A stretch of 59,723 bases of DNA from Pseudoduganella namucuonensis (GCF_900116645.1 NZ_FPBO01000046.1:1-59723), one strand, 5' to 3'. Positions 25,962-34,918 are shown, counted from the first letter of the stretch. The notes: a model not told the origin generated them from the letters alone. Made by a program: numbers and translations.

Positions 25962-27385
25962 TAGCCCTTCAGCGTCTGCTCCAGCACATGCAGCTCGTGG
26001 TTGCATTCCGGGTTCTTGGTGCGGTCCAGCGCGATCTTGCGCACGGCGTGCAGCACCGTGGTGTGGTCGCGGCCGCCGAACAGCTCGCCGATCTCCGGCA
26101 AACTCTTCTGCGTCAGCTCCTTGGCCAGGTACATCGCTATCTGCCGCGGGCGCGCGATGTTCGCGGGCCGGCGCTTGGAGTACATGTCCGCCACCTTGAT
26201 GTTGAAGAAGTCCGCCACCGTCTTCTGGATGTTTTCCACCGAGATCTGCCGGTTCTGCACCGACAGCAAATCCTTCAGCGCCTCCTTCACGATATCGATC
26301 GAGATGTCCTTGCCGTGGAAGCGCGAGTACGCCAGGATCTTGCGCAGCGCGCCTTCCAGCTCGCGCACGTTGGAGCGCAGGTGCTTGGCCACGAAGAAGG
26401 CGACGTCGTCGGACAGGGTCACGCCCTCCGACTTGGCTTTCTTCAGCAGGATCGCCACCCGCATCTCCAGCTCCGGCGGCTCGATGGCCACCGTCAGGCC
26501 GGAGTCGAAACGCGAGATCAGGCGGTCGTCCATGCCCGTGATCTCCTTCGGATACGTGTCCGAGGTGATGATGATCTGCTTCTTCGCCGCGATCAGCGCC
26601 TCGAAGGCGTAGAAGAATTCCTCTTGCGTGCGGCTTTTGCCGCCGAAGAATTGAATATCGTCGATCAGCAGCATGTCCAGCGAGTGATAGTAGTGCTTGA
26701 AGTCGTCGAAGCCCTTGCGCTGGTAGGCGGTCACCACGTCGCGCACGTACTGCTCGGCGTGGATGTAGCGGATGCGCGCGTTCGGCTGGTCGGCCATCAC
26801 CTGGTTGCCGATCGCGTGGATCAAGTGGGTCTTACCCAGGCCCACGCCGCCGTAGAAGAACAGCGGGTTGTACGAGACGCCCGGGTTGTTCGCCACCTGG
26901 ATCGCGGCGGCGCGCGCCAGCTGGTTGGCCTTGCCGGTCACGAAGCTGTCGAACGTCAGGTCGGTGTTGATGCGGCTTTGCTCGCGGCGCGGCGAGTTGG
27001 CCAGGTTTTCCGTCACCGCGTTCGAGATGCCGGTGATGGCGGGCGCGGACGGCGCGCCGGGCGCTGCCATGCCATTGCCGCCGTCGTGGCCGTCGCCGCC
27101 GGCCATGGCGGCCGCCGGCACGGGCGGCTTGCGGGCGGCGGACAGACGCGGGTCCAGCACGAACTGGACTTCGGTCGGCGCTTCCCAATACTGGCAGGCG
27201 AGGGCGGTAATGCGGCTGGCGAACTGGGACTTGACCCAATCAAGCTTGAAGCGATTGGGTGCGGCGACGCGCAACTTGCCTTCCTCGTAGTCGAGGGGGA
27301 TAAGCGGTTTTATCCACGCGTTGAATTGTTGCGGAGTCAGTTCCAGTTCCAGTTGAGCGGAACAGGTCTGCCAGAAATTTTCCAT
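25961..27385 (-). CDS. dnaA: Chromosomal replication initiator DnaA
   Basis: 474 residues. Domain I (MENFWQTCSAQLELELTPQQFNAWIKPL), a Gly/Ala/Pro-rich domain II linker (about 85-130), AAA+ domain III (Walker A GGVGLGKTH, Walker B LLIDDIQFF, LISRFDSGL) and domain IV DNA-binding signature GGRDHTTVLHAVRKI. Binds DnaA boxes at oriC and opens the origin. Transcribed away from oriC and ahead of dnaN and gyrB. Confidence 0.99.
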   Translation of the reverse strand: MENFWQTCSAQLELELTPQQFNAWIKPLIPLDYEEGKLRVAAPNRFKLDWVKSQFASRITALACQYWEAPTEVQFVLDPRLSAARKPPVPAAAMAGGDGHDGGNGMAAPGAPSAPAITGISNAVTENLANSPRREQSRINTDLTFDSFVTGKANQLARAAAIQVANNPGVSYNPLFFYGGVGLGKTHLIHAIGNQVMADQPNARIRYIHAEQYVRDVVTAYQRKGFDDFKHYYHSLDMLLIDDIQFFGGKSRTQEEFFYAFEALIAAKKQIIITSDTYPKEITGMDDRLISRFDSGLTVAIEPPELEMRVAILLKKAKSEGVTLSDDVAFFVAKHLRSNVRELEGALRKILAYSRFHGKDISIDIVKEALKDLLSVQNRQISVENIQKTVADFFNIKVADMYSKRRPANIARPRQIAMYLAKELTQKSLPEIGELFGGRDHTTVLHAVRKIALDRTKNPECNHELHVLEQTLKG

Positions 27386-27756
27386 GAATCGTCTATCAGT
27401 AAAGGAGCGAACGTGGGTTCAAAGCGCCACACGTAACGCGCTATTCTACTCCCTATGCACAAAGTTATCCACAGGCACGCGTCGATTTTTTTGCCGTTGG
27501 AGGGCTTCCCCGGCCACCGAAAGGCATACCCCGCTGTTGACAAGCGGGGTCAAACTGCTGATAATTCAGGGTTCCCCGCCCGTATGCCGTGTTTATTCAT
27601 AAAGCACTATATGGATAAGCGTGGATCCTTGAAGCGGGCGATGAGATGGACCCAGCTGTGCCGGACGGCATAGGTGCGCGAAATGTCATTGGCACCATAT
27701 AAAGACGGGACTATTGACCCGATTTCGTATTTTTTTGCTTTTTCAGCGAGACCAAC
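27386..27756. other. Probable chromosomal origin oriC (dnaA-rpmH intergenic)
   Basis: 371 non-coding bases between divergent dnaA and rpmH. One consensus DnaA box TTATCCACA lies at 27465-27473 (+), with box-like TTATTCATA at 27593-27601 (+) and TTATCCATA on the minus strand at 27610-27618. A T-rich tract (27729-27747) precedes rpmH. The gene order is the classic bacterial oriC context. Box number is modest, so additional degenerate boxes or the dnaA-dnaN gap may contribute. Confidence 0.7.
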
Positions 27757-27891
27757 ATGAAACGTACTTACCAACCTTCCGTCGTGCGTCGTAAGCGCAC
27801 CCACGGCTTCCGTGCACGTATGGCAACCCGTGGCGGCCGCCAGGTTCTGAACGCACGCCGCGGCAAAGGCCGCAAGCGTCTGGCTGTATAA
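27757..27891 (+). CDS. rpmH: 50S ribosomal protein L34
   Basis: 44 residues beginning MKRTYQPSVVRRKRTHGFR and ending RGKGRKRLAV, a textbook L34. A structural protein of the large ribosomal subunit. Starts the rpmH-rnpA-yidD-yidC cluster on the plus strand, divergent from dnaA across oriC. Confidence 0.98.
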   Translation: MKRTYQPSVVRRKRTHGFRARMATRGGRQVLNARRGKGRKRLAV

Positions 27892-27915
27892 GCCATCCGC
27901 TTGTAAGCTGATCGC

Positions 27916-28338
27916 GTGGAAAGCTGTCTTTTGAACGGCTCGACAGGCGAAGGTTCACACGACTTCGCACGCGCTCGGCGCATCGTTAAAACGGATGAAT
28001 TTTCATCCGTTTTTCGTTTGCGCCCCGCGCAAAAAAGCGCGCACTTCGTGCTCTACACCCGCCCCAACCAGCTGCCGAACGCGCGCCTGGGGGTGGTGGT
28101 GGCCAAGCGATTTGCGCCGCGCGCTGTCACGCGCAACACCATCAAACGTGTCACCCGCGAACTGTTCCGCGTGACCGGCCTGCCCCCTATCGACTGCGTG
28201 GTTCGCTTGTCCCGCGCAGTCAACAGCAAGGACGGTCCGGCCACCTCGGCCAAGCTGAAGGCGGAACTGCGCCAGGAACTCACGAAGCTGTTCGCCTCCC
28301 AAAAGAAGGCGAAGGCCGCCAAGGCGGAAACGAAATGA
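27916..28338 (+). CDS. rnpA: Ribonuclease P protein component
   Basis: 140 residues from GTG 27916, 24 bases after rpmH. Core features: RRIVKTDEFSSVFR near the N terminus, and the basic RNR-like helix NARLGVVVAKRFAPRAVTRNTIKRVTRELFR, which contacts the RNase P RNA. It assists 5' maturation of tRNAs. The C-terminal Lys/Ala tail is non-conserved. The exact start is uncertain because no strong ribosome site precedes the GTG. Confidence 0.93.
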   Translation: MESCLLNGSTGEGSHDFARARRIVKTDEFSSVFRLRPAQKSAHFVLYTRPNQLPNARLGVVVAKRFAPRAVTRNTIKRVTRELFRVTGLPPIDCVVRLSRAVNSKDGPATSAKLKAELRQELTKLFASQKKAKAAKAETK

Positions 28339-28351
28339 GCGGAGCGGCCCC

Positions 28352-28600
28352 ATGAGCAAGCTGCTGACCTTGCTGCTGCGTTTCTACCAGCTCGCCATCA
28401 GCCCCATGCTGGGGCCGCGCTGCCGTTTCTATCCCAGCTGCTCCAACTACGCGCTGGAAGCGATCCGTACCCACGGCGCCGCGCGTGGCGGCTGGCTGGC
28501 CGCGCGCCGCGTTTGCCGCTGCCACCCCTGGAACGCGGGCGGGCTCGACCCCGTCCCTGCCAAGAATTCCCCGACCGCTTGCGGTTGCAACCACTCCTGA
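28352..28600 (+). CDS. yidD: Membrane protein insertion efficiency factor YidD
   Basis: 82 residues: LLTLLLRFYQLAISPMLGPRCRFYPSCSNYALEAIRTHG... and CRCHPWNAGGLDPVP are the YidD signature with conserved Cys residues and an amphipathic N-terminal helix. Helps YidC-dependent membrane insertion. Located between rnpA and yidC as in most Proteobacteria. Confidence 0.96.
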   Translation: MSKLLTLLLRFYQLAISPMLGPRCRFYPSCSNYALEAIRTHGAARGGWLAARRVCRCHPWNAGGLDPVPAKNSPTACGCNHS

Positions 28601-28622
28601 CTATTAGCCAAAAAAGAGCGTA

Positions 28623-30305
28623 ATGGATATCAATAAACGTACCATTCTGTGGATCGTGTTCGGCGCGTCGCTGTTCCTGCTTTGGAACAACTGGATGATC
28701 TCGACCGGCCAGCAATCCATGTTCTCGCCGCCCAAGCCGGCAGCCGTGACGGCCAAGAAGTCGGACCTGCCGCCGGCCGTGAGCCCGCTGGCCGCCGGCG
28801 CCGCCGTGGCCGCGGCCGCCGCCCAGCCGGGCGCGCCCGCGCCGTTCCAGCGCGAGATCGTCACCATCACCACCGACGTGGTGAAGGCGGACATCGACAC
28901 CCTGGGCGGCCAGCTGGTGCGCCTGGAGCTGCTCAAGCACCACGCCAAGCTGGACGCCAAGAAGAACCAGGTGCTGTTCCACAAGGAAGGCGCCGACACC
29001 TACGTGGCGCAGACCGGCCTGGTGGGCGCGGCCAACCTGCCGAACCACACCACCGGCTTCACCGTCAAGCCGGGCGCGCGCACGCTGGCCGACGGCAACC
29101 AGGTGCAACTGGTGCTGGAAGCGGAGCAGAACGGCGTCAAGCTGACCAAGACCTTCACTTTCAAGCGCGGCGACTACGCGATCGACGTGCGCCACGACGT
29201 CACCAACACCGGCGCCGCGCCGGTGGAGCCGCAGCTGTACCTGCAGCTGGTCCACGACGGCAACGCGCCCGAGGGCGATTCCTGGTTCAACGCCAGCTAC
29301 ACCGGCCCGACCCTGTACACCGCCGACAAGAAGTACGAGAAGCTGACCTTCGAGAAGATCGAGAAGGCCGACGCGTCGCACAAGTCGAACCCGTCCGCGC
29401 CGCTGGCGCAGGACCACGCCACCAAGGCCGACAACGGCTGGGTCGCGATCTCGCAGCACTTCTTCGTCTCCGCCTTCGTCCCGCAGGACAAGCTGGCGCG
29501 CGACATCTTCACCAAGAAGGTCGACACCAACACCTACGCCATCGGCGTGGTGCAGCCGCTGGGCACCCTGGCGCCGGGCGCCACCATCTCCAACAACGCC
29601 AAGCTGTATTCGGGTCCGCAGGACGAGAAGGCGCTGGAAAAAGTGTCGCCGGGCCTGGACCTGGTGAAGGACTACGGCATGCTGACCGTGCTGGCCAAGC
29701 CGATGTACTGGGTGATGGAGCAGATCAACGCGGTGCTGGGCAACTGGGGCTGGACCATCATCGCCTTCACGGTGCTGATCAAGCTGTTGTTCTTCCCGCT
29801 GTCGGCCGCCGGCTACCGCAGCATGGCGCGCATGAAGGTGGTGACGCCGAAGATGACGGCCATCCGCGAGCGCCACAAGGGTGATCCGCAGAAGATGAAC
29901 CAGGCCATGATGGAGCTGTACAAGACCGAGAAGATCAACCCGCTGGGCGGCTGCCTGCCGATCCTGGTGCAGATGCCGGTCTTCATCGCCCTGTACTGGG
30001 TGCTGAACGCGTCGGTCGAAATGCGCGGCGCGCCATGGGTGGGCTGGATCACCGACCTGACGCAGCCCGACCCGTGGTTCATCCTGCCGGTGCTGTACGC
30101 GATCTCGATGTACATCACCACCAAGCTGAACCCGGCCCCGGCCGACCCGATGCAAGCGAAGATGATGCTGTTCATGCCGCTGGCGTTCTCGGTGATGTTC
30201 TTCTTCTTCCCATCCGGCCTGGTGCTGTACTGGGTGGTGAACAACGTGCTGTCGATCGGCCAGCAATACGTGATCACCAAGAAGTTCGCGCCCGACGCGA
30301 AGTAA
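28623..30305 (+). CDS. yidC: Membrane protein insertase YidC
   Basis: 560 residues. N-terminal TM (TILWIVFGASLFLLWNNWMI), Ala/Pro-rich linker, large periplasmic domain (about 75-340), then the five-helix insertase core (GMLTVLAKPMYWVMEQINAVLGNWGWTIIAFTVLIKLLFFPLSAAGYRSMARMK..., ...NPLGGCLPILVQMPVFIALYWVL...). Inserts and folds inner-membrane proteins alone or with SecYEG. 22 bases after yidD. A terminator follows. Confidence 0.98.
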   Translation: MDINKRTILWIVFGASLFLLWNNWMISTGQQSMFSPPKPAAVTAKKSDLPPAVSPLAAGAAVAAAAAQPGAPAPFQREIVTITTDVVKADIDTLGGQLVRLELLKHHAKLDAKKNQVLFHKEGADTYVAQTGLVGAANLPNHTTGFTVKPGARTLADGNQVQLVLEAEQNGVKLTKTFTFKRGDYAIDVRHDVTNTGAAPVEPQLYLQLVHDGNAPEGDSWFNASYTGPTLYTADKKYEKLTFEKIEKADASHKSNPSAPLAQDHATKADNGWVAISQHFFVSAFVPQDKLARDIFTKKVDTNTYAIGVVQPLGTLAPGATISNNAKLYSGPQDEKALEKVSPGLDLVKDYGMLTVLAKPMYWVMEQINAVLGNWGWTIIAFTVLIKLLFFPLSAAGYRSMARMKVVTPKMTAIRERHKGDPQKMNQAMMELYKTEKINPLGGCLPILVQMPVFIALYWVLNASVEMRGAPWVGWITDLTQPDPWFILPVLYAISMYITTKLNPAPADPMQAKMMLFMPLAFSVMFFFFPSGLVLYWVVNNVLSIGQQYVITKKFAPDAK

Positions 30306-30325
30306 GCGGTAAGGCATGCCGTATC

Positions 30326-30355
30326 AAAGCCCGTGCCCGTGCACGGGCTTTTTCA
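30326..30355 (+). terminator. Rho-independent terminator of the rpmH-yidC unit
   Basis: AAAGCCCGTGC (30326-30336), loop CCGT, GCACGGGCTTT (30341-30351) followed by TTTC: an 11-bp stem with T-tract starting 20 bases after the yidC stop. Confidence 0.88.
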
Positions 30356-30372
30356 TTTACGCTGCAAGACCA

Positions 30373-30436
30373 AAACCAGATGCAACTGCCGGGGTCAGAC
30401 CCGTTGGGTCTGACCCCAGGTTTTGCCGTAGGGTTT
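30373..30436. repeat. Nested palindrome before mnmE (repeat copy 3)
   Basis: AAACCAGATGCAACTGCC arm, GGGGTCAGACCC (30391-30402), GTT, GGGTCTGACCCC, then TTTTGCCGTAGGGTTT. Same family as the copies at 24651, 25899, 47728, 50284 and 57519. It sits 18 bases before the mnmE ATG, downstream of the yidC terminator. Confidence 0.8.
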
Positions 30437-30453
30437 AAATTACAATCACATCC

Positions 30454-31833
30454 ATGAAACTCGACTCCTCCCCCATCGCCGCCATCGCCACCGCTCCGGG
30501 CCGCGGCGGTATCGGCGTGGTGCGCGCCTCAGGCAAGAACCTGCAAGCGCTGATCCAGGCGCTGTTCGGCGACACCAAACTCCAGCCGCGCCACGCCACC
30601 TACATCCCGTTCACGGGCGCGGACGGCGCCATCATCGACCAGGGCATCGCGATCCACTTCAAGGGTCCGCATTCCTACACCGGCGAGGACGTGCTGGAGC
30701 TGCAGGGCCATGGCGGCCCCGTCGTGCTGCAGATGCTGCTGGCGCGCGTGCTGGAGGCGGGGCAGGCGTTGGGCCTGCGCCTGGCCGAGCCGGGCGAGTT
30801 CACCCGCCGCGCCTACATGAACGACAAGCTGGACCTGGCCCAGGCCGAGGCGGTGGCGGACCTGATCGACGCCTCCACCGAGGCGGCCGCGAAGTCGGCG
30901 TCGCAGTCGCTGTCCGGCGCGTTCTCGAAAACCATCCACGCGCTGGTCGAACGCGTGACCAATCTGCGCATGCTGGTCGAGGCAACGCTGGACTTTCCGG
31001 AGGAGGAGATCGACTTCCTGGAGAAGTCCGACGCGCGCGGCCAGCTCACCGGCATCGTCGAGGCGCTGGACACCGTGTTCCGCCAGGCGGCGCAAGGCGC
31101 GCTGCTGCGCGAGGGCCTGAACGTGGTGCTGGTGGGGCAGCCCAACGTCGGCAAGTCGTCGCTGCTGAACGCGCTGGCGGGATCGGACGTGGCCATCGTC
31201 ACGCCCATCGCCGGCACCACGCGCGACAAGGTCAGCGAGACCATCCAGATCGAGGGCATCCCCCTCAACATCATCGACACCGCCGGCATCCGCAACAAGG
31301 ATGAACAGGTGGACGTGGTGGAGCGCATCGGCATCGAGCGCACCTGGGGCGAGGTGGAGAAGGCGGACGTGATCCTGCACCTGCTGGACGCCGACCATGG
31401 CCCCACGCGCGCGGACGAGGCCATCGTCGCCAACTTCCCCTCGGGCGTGCCGGTGGTGCGGATCTGGAACAAGATCGACTTGTCCGGCCACAAGCCCGGC
31501 GTGGACCTGATGGAGGACGCCACCCACATCTACCTGTCCGCGCACGAGCACATCGGCATCGACCTGCTGCGCGCCGAGCTGCTGCGCATCGCCGGCTGGC
31601 AGCAGACGGGCGAATCGCTGTACCTGGCGCGCGAGCGGCACCTGATCGCGCTGAAGTCGGCCGGCAAGCACCTGGCCTTGGCCGGCGAGCACGCCGCCGT
31701 CAGCGACCAGTCGCTGGACCTGTTCGCCGAGGAGCTGCGGCTGGCCCAGGGCCAGCTCTCCAGCATCACCGGCGCCTTCTCGTCGGACGACCTGCTGGGC
31801 GTGATCTTCGGGCGTTTCTGTATCGGAAAATAG
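30454..31833 (+). CDS. mnmE: tRNA modification GTPase MnmE
   Basis: 459 residues. N-terminal folate-binding domain (SSPIAAIATAPGRGGIGVVRASG), helical domain, inserted G domain (GQPNVGKSSLLNAL, DTAG, NKID) and the C-terminal FCIGK motif. With MnmG it builds cm5/cmnm5 groups on wobble uridine of tRNAs. Its 3' end, including the FCIGK codons, forms the left attachment site of the downstream integrative element; the gene remains intact. Confidence 0.98.
   Translation: MKLDSSPIAAIATAPGRGGIGVVRASGKNLQALIQALFGDTKLQPRHATYIPFTGADGAIIDQGIAIHFKGPHSYTGEDVLELQGHGGPVVLQMLLARVLEAGQALGLRLAEPGEFTRRAYMNDKLDLAQAEAVADLIDASTEAAAKSASQSLSGAFSKTIHALVERVTNLRMLVEATLDFPEEEIDFLEKSDARGQLTGIVEALDTVFRQAAQGALLREGLNVVLVGQPNVGKSSLLNALAGSDVAIVTPIAGTTRDKVSETIQIEGIPLNIIDTAGIRNKDEQVDVVERIGIERTWGEVEKADVILHLLDADHGPTRADEAIVANFPSGVPVVRIWNKIDLSGHKPGVDLMEDATHIYLSAHEHIGIDLLRAELLRIAGWQQTGESLYLARERHLIALKSAGKHLALAGEHAAVSDQSLDLFAEELRLAQGQLSSITGAFSSDDLLGVIFGRFCIGK
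31816..31833 (+). other. attL candidate
   Basis: TTCTGTATCGGAAAATAG covers the last codons and stop of mnmE. The first ten bases recur exactly at 44657. It resembles the 18-bp SGI1 att core in the same gene (recalled). Confidence 0.7.
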
Positions 31834-31947
31834 CGAGTCTACAAGTGATGCCAAGGGTTGCCAAAATTCCTTGCGTCTTCATAGGTAAATCAAGAGCTTG
31901 CATGCAAAGTTTGCCAAGCGATGTCAATTGACACCAACATTTTTTAA

Positions 31948-31993
31948 GTACACACTTTAGTACACAATCCGATGTGTACTAAAACCTGTGTAC
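31948..31993. promoter_or_regulatory. GTACAC box cluster upstream of integrase (left arm sites/operator)
   Basis: GTACAC at 31948 and 31960 (direct, 12 bp apart) and GTGTAC at 31974 and 31988. Within this, TTTAGTACACA (31956-31966) and TGTGTACTAAA (31973-31983) form a perfect 11-bp inverted repeat with 6-bp spacer. The same 12-bp-spaced GTACAC pair occurs near the right end. Likely integrase arm-type sites or a repressor operator. Confidence 0.65.
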
Positions 31994-31998
31994 TAACC

Positions 31999-33234
31999 AT
32001 GCCCAAAACCGCCATCCCCCTGAATGACAAGCGCATCAAAGCGATGAAGCCCAAGGCCAAGCGCTATTTGGTCGCGGACGGTGGCGGTCTGGCGCTGGAG
32101 GTGATGACGTCGGGCGCCAAGATATGGCGCTATCGCTACTCGCTGCACAGCAAGCAGCAGCCCCTTGTGACGATTGGCGAATATCCATCGGTCAGCCTGC
32201 AGGATGCGCGGGACCGGGCGCGCAAGTATGGTGAGACGGTTTCCGCTGGCGTGTCTCCGGTTGCTGACGCCAAGAAGGATCGCGGCGCCGAGAAGGCGCT
32301 CGATTCCGTGCGTGCGTTTGCCGACCTGTGGTTTGAATCGGAAATCGCTGATAAATCCAAGTCATACAGCACCGTGACGCGCCGCGCGCTCGATAAGGAC
32401 ATCTATCCGGCCATCGGTAATAAGCCGCTGGCCGACGTCAATGCCGGCGACGTGCTGGCCATCTGCGACAAGATCAAGGGGCGCGGGGCGCCGCAAGTGG
32501 CACTGTTCACTCGCAACGTGGTCAAGCGCATGTACGAGTATGCGATTTCGCGCCAGGTGGCCACCATCAATCCCGCGCAACAACTGGTGGCGCGGTTTAT
32601 CGCCACGCCGCAAAGCCGCACCCGTGTGCTGTCGCCCGATGAAGTCGGCAGCGTCATGCGCACGGTGTACGCATCCGACATGAGCCGGGCCTACAAGCTG
32701 GCGCTGCACCTGCTGGTCATCACGATGGTGCGCAAGTCGGAACTGATCGAGGCCGAGTGGTCCGAATTCGACCTGGACGCCGGTATCTGGCGCATCCCGG
32801 CCAGCCGCATGAAGAAGGACGTCGAGCACTGGGTGTATCTGTCGGCCCAGGCGGTCGACATAATCCGCGAGCTGCAAACGTTGTCGCATAGCCAGCGGTT
32901 CCTGTTCCCGATGCGTCGCGGCTATGAGGATCGGCCCATCGCCAAATCGACCCTTAACCAAGCTGTGCGCGCGATGAAAGCGGACGTGCAGCACTTCGTT
33001 ATCCACGACTTTCGCCGCACCGCGTCGACGCACCTGCACGAAATGGGGATGTCGTCCGACGCAATCGAAAAGGCGCTGGCGCACTCGATCAAGGGCATCA
33101 AGGGCGTGTACAACCGGGCCGAGTATGCGGACGAGCGCCGCAAGATTCTACAACTGTGGGCCTCGTTCGTGGACGCTCAGATCAATGAAGGCAACCGGGT
33201 GATCGCCGGCCGCTTCGGCAAGGTGGCGGCGTGA
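31999..33234 (+). CDS. int: P4-type tyrosine integrase
   Basis: 411 residues from ATG 31999; an upstream ATG at 31972 overlaps the GTACAC boxes and is less likely. N-terminal DUF4102-like arm-binding domain (LVADGGGLALEVMTSGAKIWRYRY, VTIGEYPSVSLQDARDRA), core-binding domain (about 105-195) and catalytic domain with Arg in TMVRKSELIEAEW, HDFRR, LAHS and the Tyr nucleophile of GVYNRAEY. Catalyses site-specific integration and excision at the mnmE end. Its stop overlaps the next gene by 4 bases. Confidence 0.95.
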   Translation: MPKTAIPLNDKRIKAMKPKAKRYLVADGGGLALEVMTSGAKIWRYRYSLHSKQQPLVTIGEYPSVSLQDARDRARKYGETVSAGVSPVADAKKDRGAEKALDSVRAFADLWFESEIADKSKSYSTVTRRALDKDIYPAIGNKPLADVNAGDVLAICDKIKGRGAPQVALFTRNVVKRMYEYAISRQVATINPAQQLVARFIATPQSRTRVLSPDEVGSVMRTVYASDMSRAYKLALHLLVITMVRKSELIEAEWSEFDLDAGIWRIPASRMKKDVEHWVYLSAQAVDIIRELQTLSHSQRFLFPMRRGYEDRPIAKSTLNQAVRAMKADVQHFVIHDFRRTASTHLHEMGMSSDAIEKALAHSIKGIKGVYNRAEYADERRKILQLWASFVDAQINEGNRVIAGRFGKVAA

Positions 33235-33590
33235 CGCACGACCAGCGCCAGCAGCTGGCGGGGCTGCCCGCCATGCCCACGTTACGCGGTGTCGAGGCCA
33301 TGGGGTTCGACTTGGACGATTTCCCGCTTCCGCAATGCACTTCACCATGGGACGATGCCGCCGCCCGCCGGGCCGCGCATCAATCCTGCGACTTGCGCGC
33401 CATCGGTGACGTACTCGCCTGGGTGCCTCACGCCGAGGCTCACCGATTCCGAAACCGCGTGTTCTACGACGGCGACTATTCTGACGTGCGGGAATTTGAT
33501 GATCCCCTGGTGCTGCAGGCGATCAAACACGATCCGGACGGGACGCGCTTTTTGAGCGCACGCCACAGTGGCCTATGGGAGAGCGAATAG
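33231..33590 (+). CDS. Hypothetical protein coupled to integrase
   Basis: 119 residues, GTG start inside the integrase stop (GTGA). Acidic, no signal or TM segment, no recognised domain; ends HDPDGTRFLSARHSGLWESE. The coupling suggests expression with int, perhaps as a directionality or regulatory helper; that is only an inference. Confidence 0.55.
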   Translation: MTHDQRQQLAGLPAMPTLRGVEAMGFDLDDFPLPQCTSPWDDAAARRAAHQSCDLRAIGDVLAWVPHAEAHRFRNRVFYDGDYSDVREFDDPLVLQAIKHDPDGTRFLSARHSGLWESE

Positions 33591-33693
33591 CTTCACCAGT
33601 TTAGCCATGCCTACCGCGACGGCGGGAAAACAGAGTTTGCCCCTTTTCTCTGCTGGCATGGCTTTCGATTCAAAGGGGTAAAAGGGGCAAGTG

Positions 33694-33969
33694 ATGGCTA
33701 TCAGAGACATCCTGCAGAAGCAGGACGAGGGCTTTATTAGTTTGCATGATCTGTTGATAAAGATGACAACGGTTCATGGGGATACATTGCAAGATGCGGC
33801 AACGCTGCTGTACCGCTTGCTGATCCAGGCGCATGAACAACCGCAATGGTATGCGACTTCCCTTGAAACCGGTCCGTGCACTATCGACTCGAGCGCGAAG
33901 GGAATGGCGGCCTTGCATTATGTAGCGATCAATGGTCAATGGATGGATAGCGATGACATCCCATTCTGA
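33694..33969 (+). CDS. Small hypothetical element protein
   Basis: 91 residues from ATG 33694 (AAAGGGG at 33676-33682 and AAGGGG at 33683-33688 in front). Helical N-terminal half (IRDILQKQDEGFISLHDLLIKM, DAATLLYRLLIQAHEQ) and a beta-like end. No family recognised. Overlaps the next gene's start. Confidence 0.55.
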   Translation: MAIRDILQKQDEGFISLHDLLIKMTTVHGDTLQDAATLLYRLLIQAHEQPQWYATSLETGPCTIDSSAKGMAALHYVAINGQWMDSDDIPF

Positions 33970-34765
33970 CTATCACGTCTACGGTTTTAAAACCGATGAA
34001 ATCTTAGAATATTTGGCAAAGAATGGCTTCACAATTACGGCTGAGGCAATCCCCGTCGAACTGGCGCCCCCCCAATGGCCACCTGAATACAGCCTGTTTC
34101 CCAGCTTTGGGAAGCACGATGCGGCTTTGATTATGAGCGGAATAATTCCTGACGAAATCAGTAATTGGAATTACTGGGATGATCCGCATCCAGAAGCTGG
34201 ACGAAAATTAAAGCTGATTGATGCCTGTGCTGAGGAAATCCTTGCGCTTGATCCGGACTTTGAATTTAACCGCGACCACGGCAGAAGACGTTGGAGTCCA
34301 ACGGAAATTGATACTAGCGAAAAAATTAGCCAAGCCATCTGGCGGCAGTGGTGCAACAGCGTTGGGGTGGAATGGCCTATTCCTGAAAGATCAAATGGCG
34401 CACCTACCGCACCGGCCACTGATGCGGAATTGCTCGCAAAGTGGCAGCAGGCGGAAATAGCTCTTGCCGAAGCTGGGAAGCAGATCGAAGTATTGCAAGC
34501 GGAGCTGCGGAGTGCGCAGGCCACCATTGACGACTTGCGGCGGACGGCCGGGGATAAGGACGCCATCGCGCTCCACAATACCCACCTGATGAAGATAGCC
34601 ATCCAGGTACAGCGCGACTACTGGAAGGATTTGAACACGCCACCGAAGCAAGAAATCCTGTGCGCCGAACTGATGGAGCAATACAAATTGACCAAGCCCG
34701 AGGCGCAAGCAGTCGAACGGGTCGCCTGCCCAATCGACCGAAAGAAAGTTTTACCCTCAGGGTGA
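33953..34765 (+). CDS. Hypothetical element protein with coiled coil
   Basis: 270 residues from ATG 33953; an ATG at 33932 would add seven residues. N-terminal globular part (HVYGFKTDEILEYLAKNGFTIT, LIMSGIIPDEISNWNYWDDP), then a coiled coil (about 160-210, LLAKWQQAEIALAEAGKQIEVLQAELRSAQATIDDLRR) and a helical C-terminus. Proteins of this look occur in betaproteobacterial prophages and islands, function unknown. The stop codon is embedded in the first ACCCTNAGGGT palindrome. Confidence 0.6.
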   Translation: MTSHSDYHVYGFKTDEILEYLAKNGFTITAEAIPVELAPPQWPPEYSLFPSFGKHDAALIMSGIIPDEISNWNYWDDPHPEAGRKLKLIDACAEEILALDPDFEFNRDHGRRRWSPTEIDTSEKISQAIWRQWCNSVGVEWPIPERSNGAPTAPATDAELLAKWQQAEIALAEAGKQIEVLQAELRSAQATIDDLRRTAGDKDAIALHNTHLMKIAIQVQRDYWKDLNTPPKQEILCAELMEQYKLTKPEAQAVERVACPIDRKKVLPSG

Positions 34766-34851
34766 AAATCCAGTATCCATGCGGGTTTGCGGCTACCCTT
34801 AGGGTGAAAAACAAGGATTACCCTGAGGGTAAAAGGTGTTGCCCTTAGGGT
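34753..34851. repeat. Four ACCCTNAGGGT palindromes (operator or iteron cluster)
   Basis: ACCCTCAGGGT (34753-34763), ACCCTTAGGGT (34795-34805), ACCCTGAGGGT (34820-34830) and GCCCTTAGGGT (34841-34851, one mismatch). Centres are 42, 25 and 21 bp apart. They precede the AlpA-like gene at 34919. Between copies 1 and 2 lies a 21-bp segment (34772-34792) repeated exactly, inverted, inside the iteron array at 40553-40573. Likely bound by an element regulator or replication protein. Confidence 0.75.
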
Positions 34852-34918
34852 TCCTGTCGAGCCTAACCTTTGCACCAATCCGCTGAATCACGGCGGCAAC
34901 TTGCAAAGGTAGGCAACC

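Noticed and set aside
28398..30317. 639-codon minus-strand frame opposite yidC, and similar long frames opposite mnmE, dnaA, tonB-like and MCE genes
   Set aside because: All overlap well-recognised genes on the other strand and have skewed Arg/His/Gln composition.
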